DNA of 64,000 bases. Source: Phaeobacter sp. G2 (GTDB lineage Bacteria > Pseudomonadota > Alphaproteobacteria > Rhodobacterales > Rhodobacteraceae). A program made the translations under genes and the position numbers. A model generated the notes under the pieces. It was given only the letters and a program-made list of their open reading frames with translations, made no database searches and was not told where the DNA came from. Location of the stretch: NCBI GenBank assembly GCA_025163595.1, contig CP104100.1:2170001-2234000 (forward strand), given 5' to 3'. Below, in pieces: positions 8,311 to 16,490 of this stretch (position 1 is the stretch's first letter; each line of letters opens with the position of its first letter).

Positions 8311-9915
8311 ATGAGCGACTGGACTTCCGGCTACGTAGCTGAGGTTGACTATACACATGATTTTTTTCAAGAAATGACGCCGGCAGTCATGGCCCTGGCT
8401 GCAACTTCAAAGGGTCAAAAACACAATCTGACACAGAGGGACCTCAGCTATTGCGAGCTGGGCTGCGGTCAGGGTTTCACCGCCAATCTCTTGGCAGCGG
8501 CCAACCCGCATATTCAGTTTCACGCAATGGATTTTAACCCTTCCCACATTGCCGGCGCCCGTGATCTGGCCGCAGAGACGGATCTGGATAATGTTCATTT
8601 CTACGAGCGCTCCTTTGCTGATTTTGAGCAAGAAGACAGCCTGCCCAAGCAGTTTGACATCATTGCCCTGCACGGGGTGATGAGCTGGGTCTCGCAGGAA
8701 AACCGGCAGCATATCGTCCAGTTTATTCGCCGCCGTTTGAAACCTGGCGGCATGGTCTATGTCAGCTACAATTCCCTGTCGGGCTGGGCCTCGGTGATGC
8801 CATTGCGGCGTATTCTGCAGGACCGCGCCGCCCAGGGCACAGGCCCGCTGGAGGACCGGATCGTTGAGGCGCTGAGTTTTGCCGGGAATCTGGAAGGGGC
8901 AGGGGCCAAGTTTTTCAAAGCCAATCCCATCGCCTGCACCAGACTGGAAAAATCCCAGCAGATGTCGGCCAACTATCTGGCGCATGAGATGTTCAATGCC
9001 GACTGGACGCCGTTTCATTTTGCAGATCTTGCCGGTGATCTGTCACAGGCCAAGCTGAATTTCCTGGGCTCAACCAGTATTCTGGACCATGTGGACGACA
9101 TTTGCCTGACCCCCGACCAAACTGCGGTGCTGGAGGGCGAAAGCGACCCGGTGCAGCGCGAAAACCTGCGGGATATTCTGGTGAACGAACAGTTTCGCTC
9201 TGACCTGTTTGTAAAGGGGGGGCGCAGCCATACGGAACGCGGCGCTATTGGGGCCTGGTTCGAGACCCCGCTGGCGCTGATGCAGCGCTACAGTGGCGGG
9301 CCGTTGAAGCTCAGCTGGCGCCAGGGGGAGATCGCTTTGGACCCGGCGCAATATGGGCCGATTCTGGAAGCTTTGCAGTCCGGGCCAGCCACGGTGCGCA
9401 GCCTTTTGGATCAAGGAGCCTTTGGCCAAATGACCTGGGGCGAAATATCGCGATTGCTGCGCCTGTTGGCCGGGTCCGGGGTCGTGGCGCCCTGTCTGCC
9501 ACTGGACGGAATCACAGAGCGTCAGGCGCGCTGTCAGGCTTTTAATCTGGCGGTTTGTAAACGGGCCGAGGACAGCGAAACGCTGCGGTTTCTGGCCTCT
9601 CCGGTGACTGGGGGCGGGCTGCAGCTGGACCGGATCGAACTGCTGTTCCTTTTGGCCTATGGCGAAGGCAAGGCGCAGCCAACCGACTGGGCGGACCTGG
9701 CCTGGAGCATTCTGTCCGCGCAGGGGCAGCGGCTGCAGCATGAAGGACGGGTGTTGGTAACGCCGGAGGAAAACCTGGCGCTATTGCAGGCGCGGGCCGC
9801 TGCATTTGCCGCGCGACGGATGCCTCTGTGTAAATCACTGGGTCTGATCCCGGCTGCACCTGAGGCGGCACGTGCTGCAACAGCGCCGGCGCACAACACG
9901 GTGCGCGCCGCATAG
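8311..9915 (+). CDS. Class I methyltransferase with methyltransferase regulatory domain
   Basis: A 534-residue cytoplasmic protein. Residues 45-75 hold the SAM-binding motif I (LSYCELGCGQGFTANLL) and motif II (HAMDFNPSHI); residues about 220-300 resemble the MethyTransf_Reg domain (NYLAHEMFNADWTPFHF) also found in rickettsial outer-membrane protein lysine methyltransferases. The C-terminal 200 residues are helical and hard to place. RBS GAGGT. Known members of this architecture methylate proteins; the substrate here is unknown. It is monocistronic: a terminator precedes it and a hairpin follows. Confidence 0.75.
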   Translation: MSDWTSGYVAEVDYTHDFFQEMTPAVMALAATSKGQKHNLTQRDLSYCELGCGQGFTANLLAAANPHIQFHAMDFNPSHIAGARDLAAETDLDNVHFYERSFADFEQEDSLPKQFDIIALHGVMSWVSQENRQHIVQFIRRRLKPGGMVYVSYNSLSGWASVMPLRRILQDRAAQGTGPLEDRIVEALSFAGNLEGAGAKFFKANPIACTRLEKSQQMSANYLAHEMFNADWTPFHFADLAGDLSQAKLNFLGSTSILDHVDDICLTPDQTAVLEGESDPVQRENLRDILVNEQFRSDLFVKGGRSHTERGAIGAWFETPLALMQRYSGGPLKLSWRQGEIALDPAQYGPILEALQSGPATVRSLLDQGAFGQMTWGEISRLLRLLAGSGVVAPCLPLDGITERQARCQAFNLAVCKRAEDSETLRFLASPVTGGGLQLDRIELLFLLAYGEGKAQPTDWADLAWSILSAQGQRLQHEGRVLVTPEENLALLQARAAAFAARRMPLCKSLGLIPAAPEAARAATAPAHNTVRAA

Positions 9916-9965
9916 GGCAGGACGCAGCCGTTGGGGGGGGAGCCAGATCCGTTGCGCGCAAATAC

Positions 9966-9995
9966 AACGGCCACCGCGCATAGACGGTGGCCGTT
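9966..9995. terminator. Hairpin between convergent methyltransferase and glxA-type genes
   Basis: A perfect 11-bp stem, AACGGCCACCG (9966-9976) and CGGTGGCCGTT (9985-9995), loop of 8. T-runs are short on both sides, so it may serve both strands weakly. Two near-identical CCGTTGGGGGGGG tracts flank it (around 9929-9941 and 10020-10034). Confidence 0.5.
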
Positions 9996-10034
9996 TCCGC
10001 TTGGCGGGCGCCGCGCCAAACCGTTGGGGGGGGG

Positions 10035-11042
10035 TTAGCTCCAGCCCTTGCGGAAAAAATGTGGTGAGGCGCCGAATTTTCGTTTGAACTGGCGGGAGAA
10101 ATGGGTCGAGCTGTTAAAGCCGGAGGCCAGCGCGATTTCTGTGACGCTCATCGAGGTTTCGTTCATCAGGGCAAAGGCATGGGACAGGCGCATGTCGAAA
10201 TAGACATGCATCGGGCTTTGATCCAGATAGCGCGAGAACAGGCGTTCCAGCTGGCGCCGCGAGATGTCCAGCTGTTCACATAGCTCGCCAATGGACAGCG
10301 GGTCCTCAATAGCGGATTGCATCAGTTGCAACGCGTTCAAAAGCCGCTGGTTGCGGCTGCCGATGGCCACTGCATAGTTGGATTTCTGGGGTGTCGCCTG
10401 GCCACCAGAGCGCACATGCAGGCACATATCGGCGACGATAATCGCCAATTGTTTGCCATGACGGGCTTCGATCAAGTTGAGCATCAGATCAGTGGCCGCA
10501 TTGCCGCCGCCACAGGTCATCAGGGCGCCGCTGATCTCAAAGGTGTTGGCCGAGGGCGTAAGGTCCGGGAAACTCTCCTGAAAACCGGGTTGGTTTTCCC
10601 AGTGCAGGGTAAAGGCCTGATCGCGGATCAACCCGGCCTGGGCCAGGGCAAAGGCACCGGTGCAGATGCCGCCAATTGCGCGGCCAAACCGGCTTTCGCG
10701 ACGCAGCCAGTTCAGGGTGGCATCGCCTGCGGTCGACTGGGGCTCGACCCCGGAACAGACAAACCCCAACGCCTCCGAGGTCATCGGCTGCAGCGCCATA
10801 TCCGGTGTCACCATCATGCCATTGGAGCAGCGGATAGGGGCGCCGTCCTCGGTGAGGATGTACCAGCGATACAGTTTGGAGTTGGTGACTTGATTGGCAA
10901 TGCGCAGAGGTTCGATTGCAGCGGCAACCGCCAGCATTGTGGCTTTGGGCAACAACAGAAAATAAAAATCCTGCGGTGCGCCTGAATGGGGAACTGCCAG
11001 GGTGGCGGATGCACCTTTTTGAACAAAATTGTCTTCTGTCAT
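10035..11042 (-). CDS. GlxA-type transcriptional regulator (DJ-1/PfpI + AraC HTH)
   Basis: A 335-residue protein from ATG 11042, chosen because AGGA lies about 8 bases upstream; the 43 codons before it are low-quality. Residues 20-190 form a DJ-1/PfpI-like ligand domain (FYFLLLPKATMLAVAAAIEPLRIAN, then GGICTGAFALAQAGLI around the nucleophile elbow). Residues 230-330 form an AraC double HTH (ISRRQLERLFSRYLDQSP, ALASGFNSSTHFSRQFKRKFG). Family members control catabolism of quaternary amines, arginine and related compounds; no target can be named from this context. It is divergent from clpP. Confidence 0.85.
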   Translation of the reverse strand: MTEDNFVQKGASATLAVPHSGAPQDFYFLLLPKATMLAVAAAIEPLRIANQVTNSKLYRWYILTEDGAPIRCSNGMMVTPDMALQPMTSEALGFVCSGVEPQSTAGDATLNWLRRESRFGRAIGGICTGAFALAQAGLIRDQAFTLHWENQPGFQESFPDLTPSANTFEISGALMTCGGGNAATDLMLNLIEARHGKQLAIIVADMCLHVRSGGQATPQKSNYAVAIGSRNQRLLNALQLMQSAIEDPLSIGELCEQLDISRRQLERLFSRYLDQSPMHVYFDMRLSHAFALMNETSMSVTEIALASGFNSSTHFSRQFKRKFGASPHFFRKGWS

Positions 11043-11387
11043 GGCAATGTCCTGGTCCAAAAGGCAGTGATAGCCGCTATGGCAAGAGCGGATTTGGCAA
11101 AAACATATCCAAAATGCCGGATTTTGCGACATCCTGAATGGGCGGCACCTTTGACCTATCCTGCACTGCATGTACTGTGCCGTGGCAACTGAAGGCCCTG
11201 AAATAGCGACAGCGTTAAGATGTTTTGCGACGCCTGTGCCACAGGTCTGCCTTCATTGGGGGGTAGATCGGGAGCTGGGCGGTAAAAACAAAAGCGACCT
11301 CTTGCAGGCCCCAGAGGGCGATACTAAGACTCAGGTAACACTCTGTCTGGTATGGTGCCGGACAGTACACAACGCAGGCAGGTTCGC
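11043..11387. other. Divergent promoter region of the GlxA-type gene and clpP
   Basis: No gene seen. CTTG (11301-11304) followed after 17 bases by TACTAA (11322-11327) has the spacing of an alphaproteobacterial sigma-32 or sigma-70 promoter and would start about 55 bases before clpP. This is a weak match and is only a candidate. Confidence 0.3.
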
Positions 11388-12020
11388 ATGATTGATCCCA
11401 GAGAAACTTATATGAATACCCTCGTACCTATGGTGGTCGAACAGACCAGCCGGGGTGAGCGGGCCTACGATATCTTTTCACGCCTGCTGAAAGAGCGGAT
11501 TATCTTTCTCAACGGTCCGGTGCATGACGGCATGTCTTCGCTGATCGTGGCGCAGCTGTTGCACCTTGAGGCCGAGAATCCCTCCAAGGAAATCTCGATG
11601 TATATCAACTCCCCCGGCGGTGTTGTGACCTCGGGGCTGTCGATCTACGACACAATGCAGTATATCAAACCCAAGGTTTCGACCCTGGTTATCGGCCAGG
11701 CGGCCTCAATGGGATCGCTGCTGCTGACCGCAGGTGAGGCTGGCATGCGGTTTTCGCTGCCCAATTCCCGGGTTATGGTGCACCAGCCCTCTGGTGGGTT
11801 CCAGGGCCAGGCTACGGATATCATGATCCATGCCGAAGAGACCCTGAAGCTGAAGCGTCGTCTGAACGAGATCTACGTCAAGCACACCGGCCAGGAGCTG
11901 GACAAGGTTGAAGCGGCGCTGGAGCGGGACAACTTCATGGATCCCGAAGAGGCCAAGGCCTTTGGTCTGATTGATGAGATCGTTGAAAACCGCGCCAAGG
12001 GTGACGACGAGGAGAGCTGA
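11388..12020 (+). CDS. clpP: ClpP, ATP-dependent Clp protease proteolytic subunit
   Basis: A 210-residue serine peptidase of normal length. The catalytic triad is S108 (GQAASMGS), H132 (VMVHQPSGG) and D181 (ALERDNFM). The start ATG 11388 gives the conserved alphaproteobacterial N-terminus [20 protein letters not shown]; twelve upstream in-frame codons are excluded. It forms a tetradecamer that degrades proteins unfolded by ClpX or ClpA. clpX follows 144 bp downstream behind a terminator, so the two can be expressed separately. Confidence 0.97.
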   Translation: MIDPRETYMNTLVPMVVEQTSRGERAYDIFSRLLKERIIFLNGPVHDGMSSLIVAQLLHLEAENPSKEISMYINSPGGVVTSGLSIYDTMQYIKPKVSTLVIGQAASMGSLLLTAGEAGMRFSLPNSRVMVHQPSGGFQGQATDIMIHAEETLKLKRRLNEIYVKHTGQELDKVEAALERDNFMDPEEAKAFGLIDEIVENRAKGDDEES

Positions 12021-12041
12021 GGCTCGCCTTTCTAATACAAC

Positions 12042-12073
12042 ATGTGCTCCGGTTTTTACGGAGCACATATTTT
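12042..12073 (+). terminator. Rho-independent terminator after clpP
   Basis: ATGTGCTCCG (12042-12051) pairs perfectly with CGGAGCACAT (12059-12068), loop of 7, then ATTTT. Lies between clpP and clpX. Confidence 0.85.
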
Positions 12074-12164
12074 GACATTGTGGCCGCCGATGGGCTGTCA
12101 TAAGCTGACTGATAGGCGCGGCATCCGGAGAAACCGGCGCTGCGAGCGGACTGAAAGGTAGACC

Positions 12165-13439
12165 ATGGCGACGAATTCGAGTGGCGACAGCAAGAACACG
12201 CTTTACTGCAGCTTCTGTGGCAAAAGCCAACATGAGGTACGTAAACTGATTGCGGGCCCCACCGTGTTCATCTGCGACGAATGCGTTGAACTCTGCATGG
12301 ATATCATCCGTGAAGAAACCAAGGCCTCTGGTCTGAAGGCCACCGATGGTGTGCCGAGCCCCAAGGATATCTGCGAAGTTCTGGATGACTATGTGATTGG
12401 TCAGGCCATGGCGAAAAAGGTGCTCTCGGTGGCGGTGCACAACCACTACAAGCGCCTGAACCATTCGCAAAAGGCTGGCAATGACATCGAGCTGGCAAAA
12501 TCCAACATCCTGCTGATCGGTCCCACCGGTTGCGGTAAGACGCTGCTGGCCCAGACCCTGGCGCGGATTCTGGATGTGCCCTTTACCATGGCCGATGCCA
12601 CCACATTGACCGAAGCCGGCTATGTGGGCGAGGATGTTGAGAACATCATTCTGAAGCTGTTGCAGGCCAGCGAATATAACGTCGAGCGGGCGCAGCGCGG
12701 CATCGTCTATATTGACGAAGTCGACAAGATCACCCGTAAGTCGGAAAACCCGTCTATCACCCGCGATGTATCGGGCGAAGGCGTGCAGCAGGCGCTGTTG
12801 AAGCTGATGGAAGGCACTGTAGCTTCGGTACCGCCGCAGGGCGGCCGTAAGCATCCGCAGCAGGAATTCCTGCAGGTGGACACCACCAATATTCTGTTCA
12901 TCTGCGGCGGTGCTTTTGCCGGTCTTGACCGGATCATCGCGCAGCGCGGCAAGGGCTCTGCCATGGGCTTTGGCGCCGATGTGCGCAACAATGATGACCG
13001 CGGTGTCGGGGAGATCTTCCAGGAGCTGGAGCCAGAAGATCTGCTGAAATTTGGTCTGATCCCGGAATTTGTGGGTCGTCTGCCGGTTCTGGCAACGCTG
13101 GAAGATCTGGATGAAGACGCGCTGGTCACAATCCTGACCAAGCCAAAGAACGCGCTGGTGAAACAGTACCAACGCCTGTTTGAGCTGGAAGAGACCGAGC
13201 TGGACTTTACCGAGGAGGCGCTGAGCGCCATCGCCAAACGGGCGATCGAACGTAAAACCGGTGCCCGGGGGCTGCGCTCTATCCTAGAGGATCTGCTGCT
13301 GGAAACCATGTTCGAGCTGCCCGGGATGGAGAGCGTCACCAAGGTGGTGGTCAATGAAGAGGCGGTCACTTCTGATGCGCAGCCTTTGATGATCCATACG
13401 GATAATGAGGCGGAAAAAGAGCCGGCCTCGGCGAGTTAA
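12165..13439 (+). CDS. clpX: ClpX, AAA+ unfoldase of the Clp protease
   Basis: A 424-residue protein. The N-terminal C4 zinc finger uses C15, C18, C37 and C40. Walker A is GPTGCGKT (119-126), followed by GYVGED, Walker [11 protein letters not shown], the sensor and the C-terminal D2-small domain. The ClpP-docking loop reads [10 protein letters not shown], with MGF in place of the IGF tripeptide of Escherichia coli. ClpX recognises tagged or regulatory substrates, unfolds them and threads them into ClpP. Confidence 0.97.
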   Translation: MATNSSGDSKNTLYCSFCGKSQHEVRKLIAGPTVFICDECVELCMDIIREETKASGLKATDGVPSPKDICEVLDDYVIGQAMAKKVLSVAVHNHYKRLNHSQKAGNDIELAKSNILLIGPTGCGKTLLAQTLARILDVPFTMADATTLTEAGYVGEDVENIILKLLQASEYNVERAQRGIVYIDEVDKITRKSENPSITRDVSGEGVQQALLKLMEGTVASVPPQGGRKHPQQEFLQVDTTNILFICGGAFAGLDRIIAQRGKGSAMGFGADVRNNDDRGVGEIFQELEPEDLLKFGLIPEFVGRLPVLATLEDLDEDALVTILTKPKNALVKQYQRLFELEETELDFTEEALSAIAKRAIERKTGARGLRSILEDLLLETMFELPGMESVTKVVVNEEAVTSDAQPLMIHTDNEAEKEPASAS

Positions 13440-13475
13440 GCGATTGATATCGGGATGTAGATGCATCCCCTTTGG

Positions 13476-13514
13476 AATGGCCGATGTTTAAAAACATTGG
13501 CCATTTTTGTTTTG
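13476..13514 (+). terminator. Rho-independent terminator after clpX
   Basis: AATGGCCGATGTTT (13476-13489) pairs with AAACATTGGCCATT (13492-13505) with one G-U pair, followed by TTTGTTTTG. Confidence 0.82.
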
Positions 13515-13604
13515 TAGCGGGCGGTTCACAGGGGGCTTTGCGACCTGGTGCCTGTTGGGCATTCGCTCCATCAGGGTTTTGGGGCCAAATGAAAGGGATT
13601 ACAG

Positions 13605-13976
13605 ATGGCTAGGATCACGCGTATTTCGTCCGGTGGCGAATTTGAAAAAAAGGTTGGCTATTGTCGCGCCGTGGTTGCGGGCGGATTTGTGCATGTGGCT
13701 GGCACCGTGGGCCAGGGCGCCGATGTGGTGAGCCAATGCCAGTCCGCTTTGGACATCATCGCCAATGCCCTGGAAGAGGCAGGGGTTGGATTCTCCGATG
13801 TGGTGCGGGTGAATTACTACCTGCCTGACCGGCGGGAGTTTGAGGCCTGTTGGCCGATACTGGCAGAGGTCTTTGGCGACAATCCACCGGCGGCCACGAT
13901 GATTGAATGTGGCTTGATCGACCCGAAATACCGCATCGAGATCGAAGTGACCGCTTTGGCGCCGGGCGCCAGTTAA
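13605..13976 (+). CDS. RidA family protein
   Basis: A 123-residue single-domain RidA/YjgF/UK114 protein (GGFVHVAGTVGQGADVVSQCQ, EEAGVGFSDVVRVNYYLPD). RidA proteins form trimers that hydrolyse reactive enamine/imine intermediates; the arginine that binds the carboxylate in true RidA sits near the C-terminal IEIEVTAL stretch (KYRIEIE here). It belongs to one of the Rid subfamilies, and its substrate cannot be told from context. Its stop codon overlaps the convergent DUF4760 gene by four bases (TTAA). RBS AAAGGGA. Confidence 0.85.
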   Translation: MARITRISSGGEFEKKVGYCRAVVAGGFVHVAGTVGQGADVVSQCQSALDIIANALEEAGVGFSDVVRVNYYLPDRREFEACWPILAEVFGDNPPAATMIECGLIDPKYRIEIEVTALAPGAS

Positions 13977-14680
13977 CGGGGATCCGGCAGGCGTGGGATC
14001 GGACGTTCGGTGATTTCGCCGTTATGATTGATGGCGTCATCGCGGCGCCATTCTTCGTAGAGATGTACGAGGTGTTCCATTGTTTTGGGATCGTTCTGGC
14101 GCAGCTCGGCAATCATGATACGCGCATCATCCACCAGATTGCACATGATCCCTCGAATAGAGGCCTTAAGCAGGTCTTTGTCCAGATCCTGTTGGGCGAT
14201 GCCAACCGCAAGGAATTCATAGTAGTTCAGCATCTGCTGCAGCGCATCAGCCCCGTCCCTAAGCGCTGCGGCGCGCGCTTCATCCTGGGGGGAGCAGCCT
14301 GTTGCTGTTCGCGCGGCGCGCCAGTCGGCCAGGGTGATGTCCTGATCGACAGGAAAGGCCAGTTTGCGCTGGGTGTTCGTCCGTTGGAAGTATTCCGAAA
14401 GCCGGGTTTCAAACAGGATGGTGATGGTGTGCTGCTTGCGCTGCGCCAGCCGGGTGGCCTTGGTGGAGCGGCGATAGGTCCAGAGGGCGACCAAAAGGCC
14501 CAGGACTGCGGTCAGTGTGGCGGCAGCAATGCCAAACAGCGTGACCAGAATTTTGTAATCTTCGGAAGGTTGATCGGGAATATGGCGCAGCAACGCCTGG
14601 AATTCCCCAGTGATGAGAAAGGTGGACAAGGCTGCAAAGACCAGAATCACCGACGCTGCCAGAACTGCGGTGGCGGTCAC
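13973..14680 (-). CDS. DUF4760 membrane protein
   Basis: A protein of about 235 residues with two transmembrane helices (first about 22 residues, and again ILVTLFGIAAATLTAVLGLLVALW), then a soluble helical domain with the DUF4760 hallmark LNYYEFLAVGIAQQDLDKDLLKASIRGIMCNLVDDAR. There is no ATG near the 5' end. GTG 14680 is chosen because AGGT lies 7 bases upstream; TTG 14707 would sit right at the tail of an upstream terminator. Function unknown. The only visible promoter lies beyond a leader ORF and an intrinsic terminator, so expression probably depends on readthrough. Confidence 0.7.
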   Translation of the reverse strand: MTATAVLAASVILVFAALSTFLITGEFQALLRHIPDQPSEDYKILVTLFGIAAATLTAVLGLLVALWTYRRSTKATRLAQRKQHTITILFETRLSEYFQRTNTQRKLAFPVDQDITLADWRAARTATGCSPQDEARAAALRDGADALQQMLNYYEFLAVGIAQQDLDKDLLKASIRGIMCNLVDDARIMIAELRQNDPKTMEHLVHLYEEWRRDDAINHNGEITERPIPRLPDPR

Positions 14681-14709
14681 AAAAATTACCTGTAAGGATC
14701 TACCCAAAG

Positions 14710-14752
14710 AAAAAAGGCCCCAAAGACCAAGGTGTTGAGATAATTTTGGGGC
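14710..14752 (-). terminator. Intrinsic terminator/attenuator before the DUF4760 gene
   Basis: Read on the minus strand: GCCCCAAA (14752-14745), 20-base loop, TTTGGGGC (14724-14717), then CTTTTTT (to 14710). It starts 2 bases after the leader ORF stop and ends 30 bases before the DUF4760 start. Confidence 0.8.
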
Positions 14753-14754
14753 GA

Positions 14755-14784
14755 TCAGCCGTTACCAAAACCTTCGCGCATCAT
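14755..14784 (-). CDS. Putative leader peptide MMREGFGNG
   Basis: Nine codons with an ATG at 14784, a strong ribosome site (AAGGAA 8 bases upstream) and a TGA stop placed directly before an intrinsic terminator. Its TTTTGG bases (Phe-Gly codons) can pair with CCAAAA in the 5' arm of that terminator, which could form an antiterminator. This is the layout of an attenuation leader. Not recognised as a known leader peptide; the longer in-frame extension upstream (to 14952) has no coding character and crosses the promoter. Confidence 0.5.
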   Translation of the reverse strand: MMREGFGNG

Positions 14785-14816
14785 TGGTCTGTTTCCTTCT
14801 GTATCATTTCTGATTG

Positions 14817-14857
14817 GGTATAGAGCAATCCTATACCATATGGAGGCGCCGGGCCAA
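14817..14857 (-). promoter_or_regulatory. Promoter with overlapping palindrome for the leader transcript
   Basis: Minus-strand TTGGCC (14857-14852), 16-base spacer, TATAGG (14835-14830). A perfect 7-bp inverted repeat, GGTATAG (14817-14823) and CTATACC (14831-14837), overlaps the -10 box and expected start, as an operator or a 5' hairpin would. The predicted leader RNA is about 110 bases. Confidence 0.5.
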
Positions 14858-15113
14858 GCCCTGATCCTGTGGCGGCGTCTGCGGTCGGGACCTGCATAGC
14901 GGCCGCATGATGAGGAACCGTCGCTGTCTGAGCCTGTCACCATGGTGTTCACATGGGGTTAAGCCTGCGTATTGCAAGGGGGCATCTACCAATGCTTAAG
15001 GCTCTTGCAGTAGCCTGTGCCAAAACCTGCCGGGGCTGGCCTTGCACATCGCAAGCCACTGGACCTTGGCGGGAAACTGCGTCATACGGATAGGGAAATC
15101 TTCGGAGGCATTC
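14858..15113. other. Intergenic stretch upstream of the NDUFA12 gene
   Basis: No gene seen. It carries the promoter regions of the minus-strand leader (left) and the plus-strand NDUFA12 unit (right); no clear promoter for the latter can be assigned. Confidence 0.35.
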
Positions 15114-15500
15114 ATGGGAATTCTGAACACTCTTTTACGCGCTGTGACCTGGTGGAACGGTCAGACGCTGAATACCCAGATCTTTACCGCCCGCAAGGGG
15201 ATCAAGGTGGGAGAGGATGACCAGGGCAATGTGTTCTACCGCAATGCCGATGACAGCCGTCGCTGGGTCATTTTCAACGGCGAAATCGAGGCCTCGCGCA
15301 TTGGCGCTGATTGGCATGGCTGGCTGCACCGCACCTTTGATGAGCTGCCCAGCAAAAAGCCACTTGTTCACAAGGTCTGGGAAAAGCCGCATCAGGAAAA
15401 CCTGACAGGTACATTGCAGGCCTATGCACCGGCCGGGTCGATCCGCAGTGGCGCCAGCCCCGCATCGCGCAGCGATTACGAGGCATGGGTGCCGGAATAG
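15114..15500 (+). CDS. NADH:ubiquinone oxidoreductase subunit NDUFA12 (17.2 kDa)
   Basis: A 128-residue protein with the family core [31 protein letters not shown]. In alphaproteobacteria and mitochondria it is a supernumerary subunit on the matrix/cytoplasmic arm of complex I. ATG 15114 follows GGAGG; the 24 upstream in-frame codons are excluded because family members begin [16 protein letters not shown] or similar. It lies apart from the nuo operon, next to mlaD and a DUF2155 gene, an order common in Rhodobacterales. Confidence 0.93.
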   Translation: MGILNTLLRAVTWWNGQTLNTQIFTARKGIKVGEDDQGNVFYRNADDSRRWVIFNGEIEASRIGADWHGWLHRTFDELPSKKPLVHKVWEKPHQENLTGTLQAYAPAGSIRSGASPASRSDYEAWVPE

Positions 15501-15603
15501 GGCCTGATCCCAGGACCTCCGATCGCATATATCACTGGACCCAAGGGCGGAACGCTCTTTGGTCCTTTCCTCTTTTTGACCCATAGATCTAGGCAGACAC
15601 GCT

Positions 15604-16056
15604 ATGTCGCATAACACAACTGAAGTTCTGACAGGCGGGCTGGTTCTGGCAGCGGCCATTGGTTTTGCTGTCTATGCAGGGCAGGTCGCCGGGCTGTCTA
15701 GCGCGGGCAGCGGCTATGAGCTCACGGCCTCTTTTCGATCGCTGGAAGGCGTTGGCGTCGGCACCGATGTACGCCTTGCCGGGGTTAAGATCGGCACCGT
15801 TACCGGGGTGGATCTGAACGCGGAAACCTTTCGGGCGGATACCAGATTTTCGGTTCTTGAGGGCATTCAGGTCCCGGATGACAGTTCGGTGATCATCTCA
15901 TCCGAAGGTTTGTTGGGCGGCAACTTTGTCGAGGTGATGCCCGGGGGATCACCCTACAATTTTGAACCGGGAGACGAGGTTCTGGACACCCAGGGGGCGG
16001 TCAGTCTGATTTCCCTGTTGGTGAAGTTTGTGTCTGGCAGCGGGGGGGACTCGTGA
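15604..16056 (+). CDS. mlaD: MlaD-type MCE protein, outer-membrane lipid asymmetry
   Basis: A 150-residue protein with one N-terminal membrane anchor (residues 10-30) and one MCE domain (GYELTASFRSLEGVGVGTDVRLAGVKIGTV). MlaD hexamers bind phospholipid in the periplasm and work with the MlaFEB ABC transporter. The mlaEF genes are not adjacent. The gene overlaps the following DUF2155 gene by the bases GTGA, so the two are translationally coupled. Length is near the normal 150-180. Confidence 0.88.
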   Translation: MSHNTTEVLTGGLVLAAAIGFAVYAGQVAGLSSAGSGYELTASFRSLEGVGVGTDVRLAGVKIGTVTGVDLNAETFRADTRFSVLEGIQVPDDSSVIISSEGLLGGNFVEVMPGGSPYNFEPGDEVLDTQGAVSLISLLVKFVSGSGGDS

Positions 16057-16490
16057 TTTTGGGACGCGCATTTTCCGGCCTGTCTGACGCCTTGCGGGCA
16101 ATGCCCCTTGCCTTTGGCCTTCTGGCGCTCGGGCTCAGCACCACTGTCGCCCCAAGCACGCTGTTTGCTCAGGAGCCTGCAGAGCGTGGAGTGGCGGCCA
16201 TTTTACGCGGGCTGGATAAGGTCAACGGCCATCACGCCGACATTGAAGTCCAGGTCGGGGGCAGCGCCGAGATCTATGGGTTGATTGTCACTCTGGCCGA
16301 GTGTCGCTATCCGGTGGCCAACCCAACCGGGGATGCCTATGCCTATCTCACCATCCGGGATCCGCTGAGTGGCGAAGTCTTTTTTGACGGCTGGATGATT
16401 GCCTCCAGCCCGGCGCTGTCGGCCCTGGATCACGCCCGCTATGATGTCTGGGTCATCCGCTGCAACAGCAGCGCGGGCGAGGGCAGCTGA
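16053..16490 (+). CDS. DUF2155 secreted protein
   Basis: A 145-residue protein starting at GTG 16053, which overlaps the mlaD stop. It has a signal sequence (hydrophobic residues 15-38, ending FAQ) and the DUF2155 core (LRGLDKVNGHHADIEVQVG, LTIRDPLSGEVFFDGWMIASSPALSALDHARYDVWVIRC). Function unknown; it is a conserved periplasmic protein of alphaproteobacteria, regularly next to aat and the NDUFA12 gene. Its 3' end overlaps the convergent aat gene by 52 bases. Confidence 0.88.
   Translation: MILGRAFSGLSDALRAMPLAFGLLALGLSTTVAPSTLFAQEPAERGVAAILRGLDKVNGHHADIEVQVGGSAEIYGLIVTLAECRYPVANPTGDAYAYLTIRDPLSGEVFFDGWMIASSPALSALDHARYDVWVIRCNSSAGEGS

Noticed and set aside
11706..13172. A 488-codon minus-strand frame opposite clpP and clpX
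   Set aside because: It spans two well-defined genes and the terminator between them, and has no recognisable domain.
14785..14952. A 65-codon minus-strand gene ending at the leader peptide
   Set aside because: The upstream part crosses the promoter and its palindrome and has no coding character; only the last nine codons have a ribosome site.
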